Source: Cellulomonas sp. PhB150 (GTDB lineage: Bacteria; Actinomycetota; Actinomycetes; Actinomycetales; Cellulomonadaceae). Taken from it: DNA of 64,000 nt. Below the pieces are notes generated by a model. It had not been told where the DNA came from. It saw only the letters and a program-made list of their open reading frames with translations, and ran no database searches. The stretch is from positions 620,001-684,000 of the forward strand of contig NZ_RKHX01000001.1 of assembly GCF_003755175.1 (NCBI RefSeq), written 5' to 3'. Within the stretch, counting starts at the first letter, position 1. Every line of letters begins with the position of its first letter. Positions 42,677 through 51,014 of this stretch are shown in pieces. Both the position numbers and the translations under genes were made by a program.

Positions 42677-43963
42677 TCAGTGGCGCGGGGGGTGGACCAG
42701 GCGGGCGTGCAGCTCGGCCGCGGAGACGTCCGTGAGCGAGGCCACCTGGTCGACGACGACGCGCAGCCGCGCCGCGTCGTTCGCGGCCGCCTGCCAGTCG
42801 GCCGCGAAGGGCGGCTCGAGGGCGAGCGGTGCGCGGTCCGAGAGCACGCGCACGAGGTCGGTGAGCATCTCGCGCTGACGGTGGTAGAGCGGCTCGAGCT
42901 CGCGTGGCGCCATGACGTAGGCGACCGCGAGCCCCTTGAGCACGAGGATCTCGGCGAGGGTCTCGTGCGGGACGACGAGCTCCGCCGCGTACCGCGTGAG
43001 AGGGCCGGGACCGTAGCGCTCGCGCGTCGCGAGCTGCGAGGCCTTCGCGAACCGGCCGATGAGCTGGCTCGTCGCGTCCTTGAGCATCGCCAGCGCGCCG
43101 CGGGACCCGTCGAACCCGGGGCGCCACAACCGGGCGCGGACCAGCCGGTCCATCGCGTCGCGCAGCTCGGCGTCGCTGACCGCGTCGCCGTACCAGGTGC
43201 TCACGGCCTCGACCACGCGGTCGCGCTCGTCGGGCTGGGAGAGGACCTCGAGGTCCAGGCGCGCGCCGACGACGGCGTCCTCGACGTCGTGGACCGAGTA
43301 GGAGATGTCGTCGGCCAGGTCCATGACCTGCGCCTCGAGGCACTTGCGGCCCGCGGGCGCGTCCTGGCGCAGCCACTCGAACACCGGCAGGTCGTCCTCG
43401 TAGACGCCGAACTTGTGCGTCGGCCGACCGCTCGCGGCGCTGACCGGTCCCTGCAGGTGCCGCCACGGGTACTTGACCGACGCGTCGAGCGAGGCGCGCG
43501 TGAGGTTGAGCCCCACCGCGGTGCCGTCGGGTGCGACGACCTTGGGCTCGAGGCGGGTCAGCAGGCGCAGCGTCTGCGCGTTGCCCTCGAAGCCGCCGAT
43601 CCCCCGCGCCAGCTCGGCCAGCGCACGCTCGCCGTTGTGGCCGAAGGGCGGGTGGCCGAGGTCGTGCGCGAGGCACGCGGTGTCGACGACGTCCGGGTCA
43701 CAACCCAGCGCCTTGCCGATCTCGCGGCCCACCTGCGCGACCTCGAGCGTGTGCGTCAGCCGCGTGCGCACGAAGTCGTCCGACGAGGGCCCGAGCACCT
43801 GCGTCTTGGCGCCCAGCCGGCGCAGCGCCGAGGAGTGCACGAGGCGGGCCCGGTCGCGCTCGAACGCGGTGCGCGCGCGCGACTTCGACCCTTCGGTGAC
43901 CCACCGCTCGCGGTCGGCGTCGACGTAGCCGTCCAGGTCGAGGGTCTCGTCGAGCGCGGTCAC
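42677..43963 (-). CDS. dgt: Deoxyguanosinetriphosphate triphosphohydrolase-like protein
   Basis: 428 residues from a GTG. HD-domain metal ligands are in RTRLTHTLEVAQVGREI, AHDLGHPPFGHNGE and VMDLADDISYSVHDVED. The N-terminal RRLGAKTQVLGPSSDDFVRT is the family signature. Enzymes of this group cleave dNTPs to nucleosides plus tripolyphosphate, adjusting the dNTP pool beside primase. Same strand as dnaG but separated from it by the inverted repeat. Confidence 0.92.
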   Translation of the reverse strand: MTALDETLDLDGYVDADRERWVTEGSKSRARTAFERDRARLVHSSALRRLGAKTQVLGPSSDDFVRTRLTHTLEVAQVGREIGKALGCDPDVVDTACLAHDLGHPPFGHNGERALAELARGIGGFEGNAQTLRLLTRLEPKVVAPDGTAVGLNLTRASLDASVKYPWRHLQGPVSAASGRPTHKFGVYEDDLPVFEWLRQDAPAGRKCLEAQVMDLADDISYSVHDVEDAVVGARLDLEVLSQPDERDRVVEAVSTWYGDAVSDAELRDAMDRLVRARLWRPGFDGSRGALAMLKDATSQLIGRFAKASQLATRERYGPGPLTRYAAELVVPHETLAEILVLKGLAVAYVMAPRELEPLYHRQREMLTDLVRVLSDRAPLALEPPFAADWQAAANDAARLRVVVDQVASLTDVSAAELHARLVHPPRH

Positions 43964-43999
43964 GTCGCCCAGCCTAACGACGCGCCCCGACGTCGGCCG

Positions 44000-45817
44000 T
44001 CAGGCCAGCCGCCAGACCTGCGCCGTCGGGCCGGATCCGGGCAGCGAGAGGTCCGCGCCGAGCTCCGCACCGCCGTAGAGGTTGACCGGCTCGGAGGTCG
44101 CGAGCCAGGCCGGGAGCGATGCGCCGGCCCACGGCGCGCGGGCCAGCAGCACCAGCACGCGCTCGTCGGCCGTCTCCCGCAGGAACGCCACCGCGTCGTC
44201 CTCGACGACGACCCACCGCAGCCCGCCGTCCCGCAGCGCGCGCGACGAGCGCCGCAGGGCGATCAGCTCGTGGTAGGTCGTGAACGTGGAGCCGTCCCAC
44301 CCCGGTCCCCCGCCGTCGGCGATCGCGTCCCACGGCATCGGCACGCGTGCGTGCTCGCCGTTGACGCCGGTCGCCCCGCCCTCGTCGCCCGCGAACAGCA
44401 CGGGCGTGCCCGGGTACGTGAAGAGGAGCGCAGCCGCCACCTCCTGCATCGCGGCGGACCCGACGACGGTCCGCAGCCGGGCGGTGTCGTGCGAGGCGAG
44501 CATGTTCCACTGGTGGCGCGTCACGGCCCACGGCACGGTCGCGTCGAAGTCGCGCATCGTCCCCACCATCGACGCTCCGCCGTGCCGCGGGACGGGCACG
44601 GGCATCCCCATGAACGAGGCGGACGTGCCGGGAGCGGCCAGCCACGTCCAGGCGGGGCGCGTGAACGCCGAGTAGTTCATGTTCACGTGCCAGCCGCCCA
44701 CGGCCAGGTCGGCCGCGGCGTCGTGGAAGTGCTCGCTGACGAGCACCGCGGACGGGTTCAGGTCGCGCATGGTCGACCGGATCTCGCGCGCGATGTCGTG
44801 CGTGAAGTCGTCGGCCGCGTACCGCCCGGTCATGTTGGCGACGTCGATGCGCCAGCCGTCGAGGCTGAACGGCGGCACGAGCCAGCGCCCGATCACGGAC
44901 GAGGGACCGCGGACCATGCGCTCGGCGAGGTGCGGCGCGTTGTAGTTGAGCTTGGGCAGCGACGAGTGCTCGAGCCACCCCACGTAGCCCGGTTCACCGG
45001 GGGTCCAGTAGTAGAACCCGGCCTCCTCGCTGGACGGGTCCGCCTGGGCGCGCGCGAACCACTCGTGACCCGCACCCGTGTGGTTGGTGGTGAAGTCACC
45101 CATGAGCCGCAGCCCGCGGGCGTGGACCGCGGTGGACAGGGACGCGAGCGCCTCGTCGCCGCCCAGCAGCGGGTCCACCGAGTCGAACGTGCTCGCGTCG
45201 TACCGGTGGTTGGAGCGCCCGGGGAAGATCGGCGTCAGGTACAGCGTGTCGACACCGAGCCGCTCGAGGTGGTCCAGGTGCTGCTCGACGCCCCGGAGGT
45301 CGCCGCCGTAGAGCTGCTGCGCAACTCCGGGGCCCGACGCGATGGGCTCGTCGGTCCAGTCGGCCGGCAGCGCCCAGTCCGGGATCGGCCCGTGGTCGTC
45401 GCCCGACCGCGCGAACCGGTCCGGGAACACCTGGTAGACGACCGCGTCGTCCATCCAGGCGGGGGCCGGCTCGTGCACGGTGATCCGGAAGTCGGCCGCG
45501 TCGGGCACGTCGCGGTCGAACACCCCGCGCCCGTTGACCCAGCGGTAGCCGCCCGGCTCGTCGAGCAGGAACCGGTAGGACGCCACCGGGTTGTGCACCG
45601 GCAGGTCGGCGACGTACCACCGCTCGTGCTCGTCGGACCGCTCGAGCCGGGCCGGCGACAGCCGGGGCTCGCCGTCGCGGACCGCACGCAGCCACACGGC
45701 CGTCTCGGGGTTGTCGGCGGGTACGCGCAGCCGGACGGGGACGACGTCGCCGAGCCGCGGCGTGGCGCGCGGGACGTACAGCTCGGAGCCGTCGTGGTGC
45801 GGGTCGAGCGTGCTCAT
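44000..45817 (-). CDS. Glycoside hydrolase family 13 (neopullulanase/cyclomaltodextrinase-like)
   Basis: 605 residues. The first ~120 form a beta domain like the CBM34 start of cytoplasmic maltodextrin hydrolases. The barrel has FTTNHTG (region I), GWRIDVANMTG with the nucleophile Asp (region II), VLVSEHFHDA with the acid/base Glu (region III) and LASHDTARLRT with the third Asp (region IV). There is no signal peptide, so it should cut maltodextrins after import. It is joined to malG by an ATGA overlap, making it the last gene of the malE-F-G operon. Confidence 0.9.
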   Translation of the reverse strand: MSTLDPHHDGSELYVPRATPRLGDVVPVRLRVPADNPETAVWLRAVRDGEPRLSPARLERSDEHERWYVADLPVHNPVASYRFLLDEPGGYRWVNGRGVFDRDVPDAADFRITVHEPAPAWMDDAVVYQVFPDRFARSGDDHGPIPDWALPADWTDEPIASGPGVAQQLYGGDLRGVEQHLDHLERLGVDTLYLTPIFPGRSNHRYDASTFDSVDPLLGGDEALASLSTAVHARGLRLMGDFTTNHTGAGHEWFARAQADPSSEEAGFYYWTPGEPGYVGWLEHSSLPKLNYNAPHLAERMVRGPSSVIGRWLVPPFSLDGWRIDVANMTGRYAADDFTHDIAREIRSTMRDLNPSAVLVSEHFHDAAADLAVGGWHVNMNYSAFTRPAWTWLAAPGTSASFMGMPVPVPRHGGASMVGTMRDFDATVPWAVTRHQWNMLASHDTARLRTVVGSAAMQEVAAALLFTYPGTPVLFAGDEGGATGVNGEHARVPMPWDAIADGGGPGWDGSTFTTYHELIALRRSSRALRDGGLRWVVVEDDAVAFLRETADERVLVLLARAPWAGASLPAWLATSEPVNLYGGAELGADLSLPGSGPTAQVWRLA

Positions 45818-46707
45818 CCCTTGACGGCTCCGGCAGTGAGGCCGCCCACGATGTACTTCTGCAGGTAGAGGAACAGCGCGAGGACCGGGAGGGTCGCGAT
45901 GACCGCGCCTGCGGCGAACAGGCCCCAGTTGGCCTCGAGCAACGAGGACACCCAGCCGTAGAGGCCGACCGCGAGCGTCCAGTTGTCCTCGGACTGGAGG
46001 ACCGAGCGCGCGATGATGAACTCGCCGAAGGTCGAGATGAACGAGAGCAGCCCGACGACCGCCAGCACGGGGGCGACGAGGCGCAGGATGATCGTCCAGT
46101 AGATCTGCGCGTGGGTAGCGCCGTCGATCTTCGCTGCCTCGTCCAGCTCACGCGGGACGGTGTTGAAGAACCCGTACATGAGGAAGGTGTTCACGCCGAG
46201 CGCGCCCCCCAGGTACACGCAGATCAACGCCACCTTGCTGTTGAGCCCGAGCGCGGGGATCACGTCGCCGAGGCTGATGAGCAGCAGGAAGATCGCCACG
46301 AACGCCAGCATCTGGGGGAACATCTGGATGATGAGCAGCGAGGTCAGGCCGACGCGTCGCCCGCTGAACCGGTACCGCGAGAAGGCGTAGGCCGCGGCCG
46401 CACCCATCAGGACGGTCCCGATCGACGTGGCGACGGCGATGACGACGCTGTTGCCCATCCACGTCCAGAACATCGTCGAGGACAGCGCCGAGTAGTTGGC
46501 GGTGCTGACCGGGCCGAACAGGTCGGTCAACGACCCCTTCTCGTGCAACGAGGCCGCCACGAGGTAGACGAGCGGGAACGCCGCGAAGACGATCGCGAGG
46601 ACGCCGACGACGTGCCGCCAGCCCAGCTCGCTGAACCACCGGCCGAAGGACATCGAGCCGCGCCGCGGGCGGGCGCTGCTCGCACGGGCAGGTGCTGTCG
46701 TGGACAT
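45814..46707 (-). CDS. malG: Maltose/maltodextrin ABC transporter permease MalG
   Basis: 297 residues with six helices. The ATPase-coupling EAA loop is visible as PRELDEAAKIDGATHAQIYW. The N-terminal 25 residues are Ser/Arg-rich. WTLAVGLYGWVSS with ANWGLFAAGAVIATLP at the C-terminus is typical of MalG. Its ATG overlaps the malF stop (TGATG) and its stop overlaps the GH13 start, so all three are co-translated. Confidence 0.92.
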   Translation of the reverse strand: MSTTAPARASSARPRRGSMSFGRWFSELGWRHVVGVLAIVFAAFPLVYLVAASLHEKGSLTDLFGPVSTANYSALSSTMFWTWMGNSVVIAVATSIGTVLMGAAAAYAFSRYRFSGRRVGLTSLLIIQMFPQMLAFVAIFLLLISLGDVIPALGLNSKVALICVYLGGALGVNTFLMYGFFNTVPRELDEAAKIDGATHAQIYWTIILRLVAPVLAVVGLLSFISTFGEFIIARSVLQSEDNWTLAVGLYGWVSSLLEANWGLFAAGAVIATLPVLALFLYLQKYIVGGLTAGAVKG

Positions 46708-48335
46708 CAGTTGATCTCCTCGAGCTTGCGGGTCTGCCGGAAGGCGATCGCGGAGATGCCGCCGACGATGACGAAGATGACGATGGACAGCGCGCTCGCG
46801 AGCCCGTAGTTCTTGGGTGCGCCGCCGTCGATCCCGGAGATGGAGTACACCATCGAGATCAAGATGTCGGTGTGTCCCAGCGGCACCGACGCGTCGGCGA
46901 ACTGCGGACCTCCGCCCGTCAGCATGTAGATGAGCGTGAAGTTGTTGAAGTTGAATGCGAACGACGAGATCAGCAGGGGTGCCGTCGACACGAGCAGCAG
47001 GGGCATGATCACCGACCGCCAGGTGCGCCACCTGCCGGCGCCGTCGATCTTGGCCGCTTCCATGACGTCGCCCGGCAGCGACTGCAGCGCGCCCGTGCAG
47101 ATGAGGAACATGTACGGGAAGCCAAGCCAGAGGTTCACGAAGAGGACCGAGAACTTCGCGAGCCACGGGTCCGTCAGCCACGGGATCTCGGCGCCGCCGA
47201 AGAACAGGTTGTTGATCAGCCCGAACCGGCGGTTGAGCATCCCCGACCACAGCAGAGCCGCCACGAAGCCGGGGATCGCATACGGCAGGATCATGAGCAT
47301 CCGGTAGACCTTGCGCCCTCGCATCCGCGCGTCGTTGAACGTCATCGCGAGGAACAGGCCCAGCAGGAAGGTCGTCACCACCGACAGGATCGCGAACGCG
47401 AACGTCCAGACGAGGATCTGCACGAAGGGCTTCGCGTAACGCGCGTCGGAGAACGCTGTCGTGAAGTTCTCGAAGCCGACGGAGACACGCCACCCGACCG
47501 GCAGGACGCTCCCATCAGGAGCCTGGAACTGCCCGTGGGAGTTGGGGCTGTAGACGAGACCCGTCTCGGCGTCGGTCATGGTCCCGGCGTCCGGGTCGTA
47601 GGTGAGGACCGACTTGAAGACGTAGCCGACGCGGGCGTCCTGGGTGCGGATCGACCCGTCGGCGGCATCGTCGGAGATGGGGACGCGCAGCGCGGTGATG
47701 GCCTGCTGCTGAGCGAGGATCTCCTGGCGGCTGAGGACGGTCCACCCGTCGACGGCGGTGATGCGGTTCGACTCGACAGTCGCGGAGGAGTCGGGTGCGA
47801 GCGGCTCGTCCGCGGACCCCACGAGCGCCGCTCCGTCCGGGTCGATCACGGCGAAGCCGAGCGTGGCGCCCTGCTCGACGACCGTCAGGGGGTACGCCGG
47901 CGATCCGTCCACCCGCTTCTCGTCCTGGACGAGGAGGGCGTCGACTGCCTGCTGCTTGGTTCCGTTGTGCCCGTCGCCGTAGTTGGTGAAGGCCACGAAC
48001 CCCGTGTAGAAGACGACGAAGATCTGGAAGACGAGCAGGAATGCCAGCCCCGGCAGGATGTACTTGAGGGCGAGCGCCCTGCGCGTGAAGTACACCCAGT
48101 TGGCCGCGACGAGGAGCACCAGCATCGCGGCGAGAATCCAGTAGGCCTGTGCGTTCCATGCCGCGAGGACGCAGTACACGCCCACCGCGTCGATGATGCC
48201 GATGAGGACCAGCTTCACCAGGAAGCCAGGCCGCACGTTGCGGGCGTGCGAGTCGTCCGATCGCACGGGAGGCTCGGGATCGGTGGCACGCGGGGGGGCG
48301 CCCTGCGCAGCACGCGGGGACTTCACTGTCGGCAT
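46707..48335 (-). CDS. malF: Maltose/maltodextrin ABC transporter permease MalF
   Basis: 542 residues. As in E. coli MalF there are extra N-terminal helices, then a large extracytoplasmic loop of about 190 residues (from TNYGDGHNGTKQQAVDALL to VGFENFTTAF), then the transport helices with EAA loop GDVMEAAKIDGAGRWRTWRS. The long P2-type loop supports a maltose rather than a generic sugar permease. CCGGAGGCGACG precedes the ATG. A hairpin separates it from malE. Confidence 0.93.
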   Translation of the reverse strand: MPTVKSPRAAQGAPPRATDPEPPVRSDDSHARNVRPGFLVKLVLIGIIDAVGVYCVLAAWNAQAYWILAAMLVLLVAANWVYFTRRALALKYILPGLAFLLVFQIFVVFYTGFVAFTNYGDGHNGTKQQAVDALLVQDEKRVDGSPAYPLTVVEQGATLGFAVIDPDGAALVGSADEPLAPDSSATVESNRITAVDGWTVLSRQEILAQQQAITALRVPISDDAADGSIRTQDARVGYVFKSVLTYDPDAGTMTDAETGLVYSPNSHGQFQAPDGSVLPVGWRVSVGFENFTTAFSDARYAKPFVQILVWTFAFAILSVVTTFLLGLFLAMTFNDARMRGRKVYRMLMILPYAIPGFVAALLWSGMLNRRFGLINNLFFGGAEIPWLTDPWLAKFSVLFVNLWLGFPYMFLICTGALQSLPGDVMEAAKIDGAGRWRTWRSVIMPLLLVSTAPLLISSFAFNFNNFTLIYMLTGGGPQFADASVPLGHTDILISMVYSISGIDGGAPKNYGLASALSIVIFVIVGGISAIAFRQTRKLEEIN

Positions 48336-48363
48336 CGTCGCCTCCGGTCGGTTGTGACTGCGC

Positions 48364-48393
48364 GACGCGGCGCCGGGAGCCCGGCGCCGCGTC
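48364..48393 (-). promoter_or_regulatory. Intra-operon hairpin between malE and malF
   Basis: Stem of 13-14 bases (GACGCGGCGCCGG with its complement, 48364-48377 and 48380-48393) with a loop of two to four bases, 20 bases past the malE stop as read. In enteric bacteria an equivalent structure protects malE mRNA and keeps binding protein in excess; the same purpose is likely here. Confidence 0.65.
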
Positions 48394-48413
48394 ACGTCTT
48401 GACGGTCAGGAGA

Positions 48414-49673
48414 TCAGGAGCCGATGGCCTTGGTGATGTCCTTGATCATCTTGTTCCAGCCGTCCGTCGGGTCGAGCTTGCCGGAGATGATGCCGGCCTC
48501 CGTCACGCCCCAGAACTGCCACACGGAACCCATCTGCGGGATCGAGGGCATGGGGACCGCGTCCTTGCCGACGGCGGCGAAACCGGCGGTGATCGGGTCG
48601 GACGACGCCTTCTCGGCAGCGCTGATGAGAGCCGGCGGGCGGTTGCCCGCCTTGTAGAGCGCGGTCTGGGCGTCGTCGGTGGCCATGTAGTTGATCAGGA
48701 AGTCGTTCGCCAGCAGGGCGTTCTTGCTCTGGGCGCTCACGTAGAAGCCCTGGACGCCGACGAAGGGCTGCGCCGGCTTGCCCCCGGCCGAGGGGAGCGG
48801 GTCGATCGACAGATCCATGTCCTTGAAGGTGTCCAGCATCCAGGGGCCGCCGACGATGAACGGCGACTCACCCTTGGCGAACGCCGCCGTCGCGTTGTCG
48901 TAGGTGATGGCGGTGTCGAGCACCTTGGTGCCCTTCTCGCCCTCCTTGGCCAGCCACTTGGCGAAGGCGATGCCCTCGTCCCCGCCCATGGCGAGCTCCG
49001 GCTTGTAGGAGCCGTCGTCGTTCTGCTCGAACACCGGGGCGCCGAACGACGTCTGGAAGGGGTAGTACGTGTACGGGTCGCCCTGGTCGCTGGTCTGGAT
49101 GAGGAAGGGGAACTTCGTCTTCGCCTTCTTACCCGCCGTGATCGTGTCGTCCCAGGTCTTGGGAGCCTTCGACGCCAGCTTGGTGTTGCGGATCAGGGCG
49201 ATGTTCTCGATCGCGTAGGGCACGCCGTAGACCTGGCCGTCCTGGGTGAACGCCTGGATCGAGACGGGCTGGAAGTCCGCGGTCTTGTCGCCGAGCTCGA
49301 CGGGTGCGACCACACCGTTCTGGGTGAGCTCACCCAGCCAGTCGTGGGCGCCCACCGTGATGTCCGGCCCCTTGCCGGTCGGGACCTGGGCGATGAAGTC
49401 AGCCTTGATGTCCTCGAAGTTCTTCTGGACCAGCGTCACCTTGGCGCCGGTCTCCTTCTCGAAGGCCGTCGCCGCGTCCTGGACCGCCGTCTTGCGGGTC
49501 TCGTCGACCCAGATGGTCAGCGACCCGCCGTCGGTCGGCGTCGTGGCCGCGGCGCTGCTCGGGGCTGCCCCCGTCGGCGTCGCCGCGCCCTCGTTTGAGC
49601 CGCCGCTCGAGCACGCGCTCATGGTCAGGGCAAGGCCGAGGGCCGCCGCCACGACAGGGATGCTCCGTCGCAT
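48414..49673 (-). CDS. malE: Maltose/maltodextrin-binding lipoprotein MalE
   Basis: 419 residues. The signal peptide ends in the lipobox LTMSAC, so the mature protein is anchored by a lipid on its cysteine, followed by a Ser/Thr/Ala-rich linker. The periplasmic-binding fold starts SLTIWVDETRKTAVQDAATA and continues with GAHDWLGELTQNG and VQGFYVSAQSKNALLAND as in MalE/GanO proteins. AGGAGATCGAAG precedes the ATG. First gene of malE-F-G-GH13; promoter and dyad lie at 49758-49787. Confidence 0.93.
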   Translation of the reverse strand: MRRSIPVVAAALGLALTMSACSSGGSNEGAATPTGAAPSSAAATTPTDGGSLTIWVDETRKTAVQDAATAFEKETGAKVTLVQKNFEDIKADFIAQVPTGKGPDITVGAHDWLGELTQNGVVAPVELGDKTADFQPVSIQAFTQDGQVYGVPYAIENIALIRNTKLASKAPKTWDDTITAGKKAKTKFPFLIQTSDQGDPYTYYPFQTSFGAPVFEQNDDGSYKPELAMGGDEGIAFAKWLAKEGEKGTKVLDTAITYDNATAAFAKGESPFIVGGPWMLDTFKDMDLSIDPLPSAGGKPAQPFVGVQGFYVSAQSKNALLANDFLINYMATDDAQTALYKAGNRPPALISAAEKASSDPITAGFAAVGKDAVPMPSIPQMGSVWQFWGVTEAGIISGKLDPTDGWNKMIKDITKAIGS

Positions 49674-49757
49674 CTTCGATCTCCTGGGTTCAGTGAGTGT
49701 TTCAGTGGGTGTGCCAACGCTCGGCGGCATCACCACCGACACTGGCCTGATGGGGAG

Positions 49758-49787
49758 ACGCTAACGTCGTTGCAACCTCCGCTGCAA
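49758..49787 (-). promoter_or_regulatory. malE promoter overlapped by a MalR-type operator
   Basis: Minus strand TTGCAG (49787-49782), 18-base spacer, TAGCGT (49763-49758) gives a promoter. Over the -35 and spacer lies the dyad TTGCAACCTCCGCTGCAA (49770-49787), arms TTGCA and TGCAA. TTGCA half-sites resemble those of LacI-type maltose regulators in streptomycetes. A further CTTGCA half-site is at 49842-49847, near malR. Confidence 0.6.
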
Positions 49788-49876
49788 GTCGTTACGGTAA
49801 CTTTCAGGCAACGGTTTCACGGGGTTCGTCGCCGGCTTCTGCTTGCACCCCGAACGGCCCAGGACGAGGAGGTCCC

Positions 49877-50953
49877 GTGTCCCCTACGCTGCCACCCGTG
49901 CGCACTCGACTGACAGACCTGGCTGAACAGGCCGGCGTCAGCACTGCCACGGTGTCGCGCGTGCTCAACGGCAAGCACGGGGTGTCGACCCAGGCGCGCC
50001 AGGCGGTCCTCGCCGCGCTCGACGTCCTCGGCTACGAGCGGCCCGAGAAGCTGCGCACGCGGTCGGCGGGCCTCGTCGGCCTCGTCGTCCCGGAGCTGTC
50101 GAACCCCGTCTTCCCCGCGTTCGCGCAGGTCATCGAGTCGATGCTCACCGAGCGCGGTTACACGCCGCTGCTGTGCACGCAGTCCCCCGGTGGCACCACC
50201 GAGGACCAGTACGTCGACATGCTCCTCGAGCACGGCGTCGCCGGGATCGTGTTCGTCTCCGGCCTGCACGCCGACTCGTCGGCCTCGAAGGACCGCTACC
50301 ACCGGCTGCGGTCGAGCGGGATGCCCGTCGTCCTGGTCAACGGCTTCGCCGAGGGGGTCGACGCGCCGAGCGTGTCGACCGACGACGTCGCGGCCCTGGA
50401 CCTCGCGTTCCGGCACCTCGTCTCGCTGGGCCACCGGTCCATCGGGCTGGCCATCGGACCCGACCGGTTCGTGCCGGCCGCGCGCAAGCGTGCCGAGTTC
50501 ACGGCGAACCTCGAGCGCCACCTCGGCATCACCGACCCGACCGGGCACGTCGTCTCGACACTGTTCACGGTGGAGGGCGGGCAGGCCGCGGCGCTCGAGC
50601 TGATCGAGACCGGACACACCGCGATCATCTGCGGCTCCGACCTCATGGCTCTCGGCGCGATCCGCGCGGCCCGCTCGCGTGGGCTGTCCGTGCCCGAGGA
50701 CCTCTCGGTCGTCGGCTTCGACGACTCGCCGCTGATCGCGTTCACCGACCCGCCCCTGACGACCGTGCGCCAGCCGGTCCTCGCCATGGGGCACGCGGCG
50801 GTGTCCGCGCTCGTCGCGGAGATCACCGGCACGCCGGCGTCGCGCATCGAGCTCAAGTTCCACCCCGAGCTCATCGTGCGCGCGTCGACCGGGGCGGCGC
50901 CCCACGTCGCCGACCTGGCGGCCCACGCCGCCGCTGCGCCCGTCGCTCCCTGA
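49877..50953 (+). CDS. malR: LacI-family maltose regulator
   Basis: 358 residues from a GTG with GAGGAGGTCCC upstream. The LacI helix-turn-helix and hinge are RLTDLAEQAGVSTATVSRVL and NGKHGVSTQARQAVLAAL. The periplasmic-binding-like effector domain begins AGLVGLVVPELSNPVFPAFA and includes SVVGFDDSPLIAFTDPPLTT. Divergent position from malE and followed by an alpha-glucosidase gene, so it most likely represses both sides until maltodextrin or a breakdown product binds. Confidence 0.88.
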   Translation: MSPTLPPVRTRLTDLAEQAGVSTATVSRVLNGKHGVSTQARQAVLAALDVLGYERPEKLRTRSAGLVGLVVPELSNPVFPAFAQVIESMLTERGYTPLLCTQSPGGTTEDQYVDMLLEHGVAGIVFVSGLHADSSASKDRYHRLRSSGMPVVLVNGFAEGVDAPSVSTDDVAALDLAFRHLVSLGHRSIGLAIGPDRFVPAARKRAEFTANLERHLGITDPTGHVVSTLFTVEGGQAAALELIETGHTAIICGSDLMALGAIRAARSRGLSVPEDLSVVGFDDSPLIAFTDPPLTTVRQPVLAMGHAAVSALVAEITGTPASRIELKFHPELIVRASTGAAPHVADLAAHAAAAPVAP

Positions 50954-51014
50954 CGCCTCGCGCCCTCCCGCACCACCACCCTCATCTCGTCATACCCGAA
51001 AGGCGCACGCCCCC

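Noticed and set aside
40385..45868. Plus-strand open frame of about 1,800 codons
   Set aside because: It lies antisense to dnaG, dgt and a GH13 gene, all with clear family motifs. Very long antisense open frames are expected at this GC content. The translated sequence is Arg/Gly/His-rich without any fold signature.
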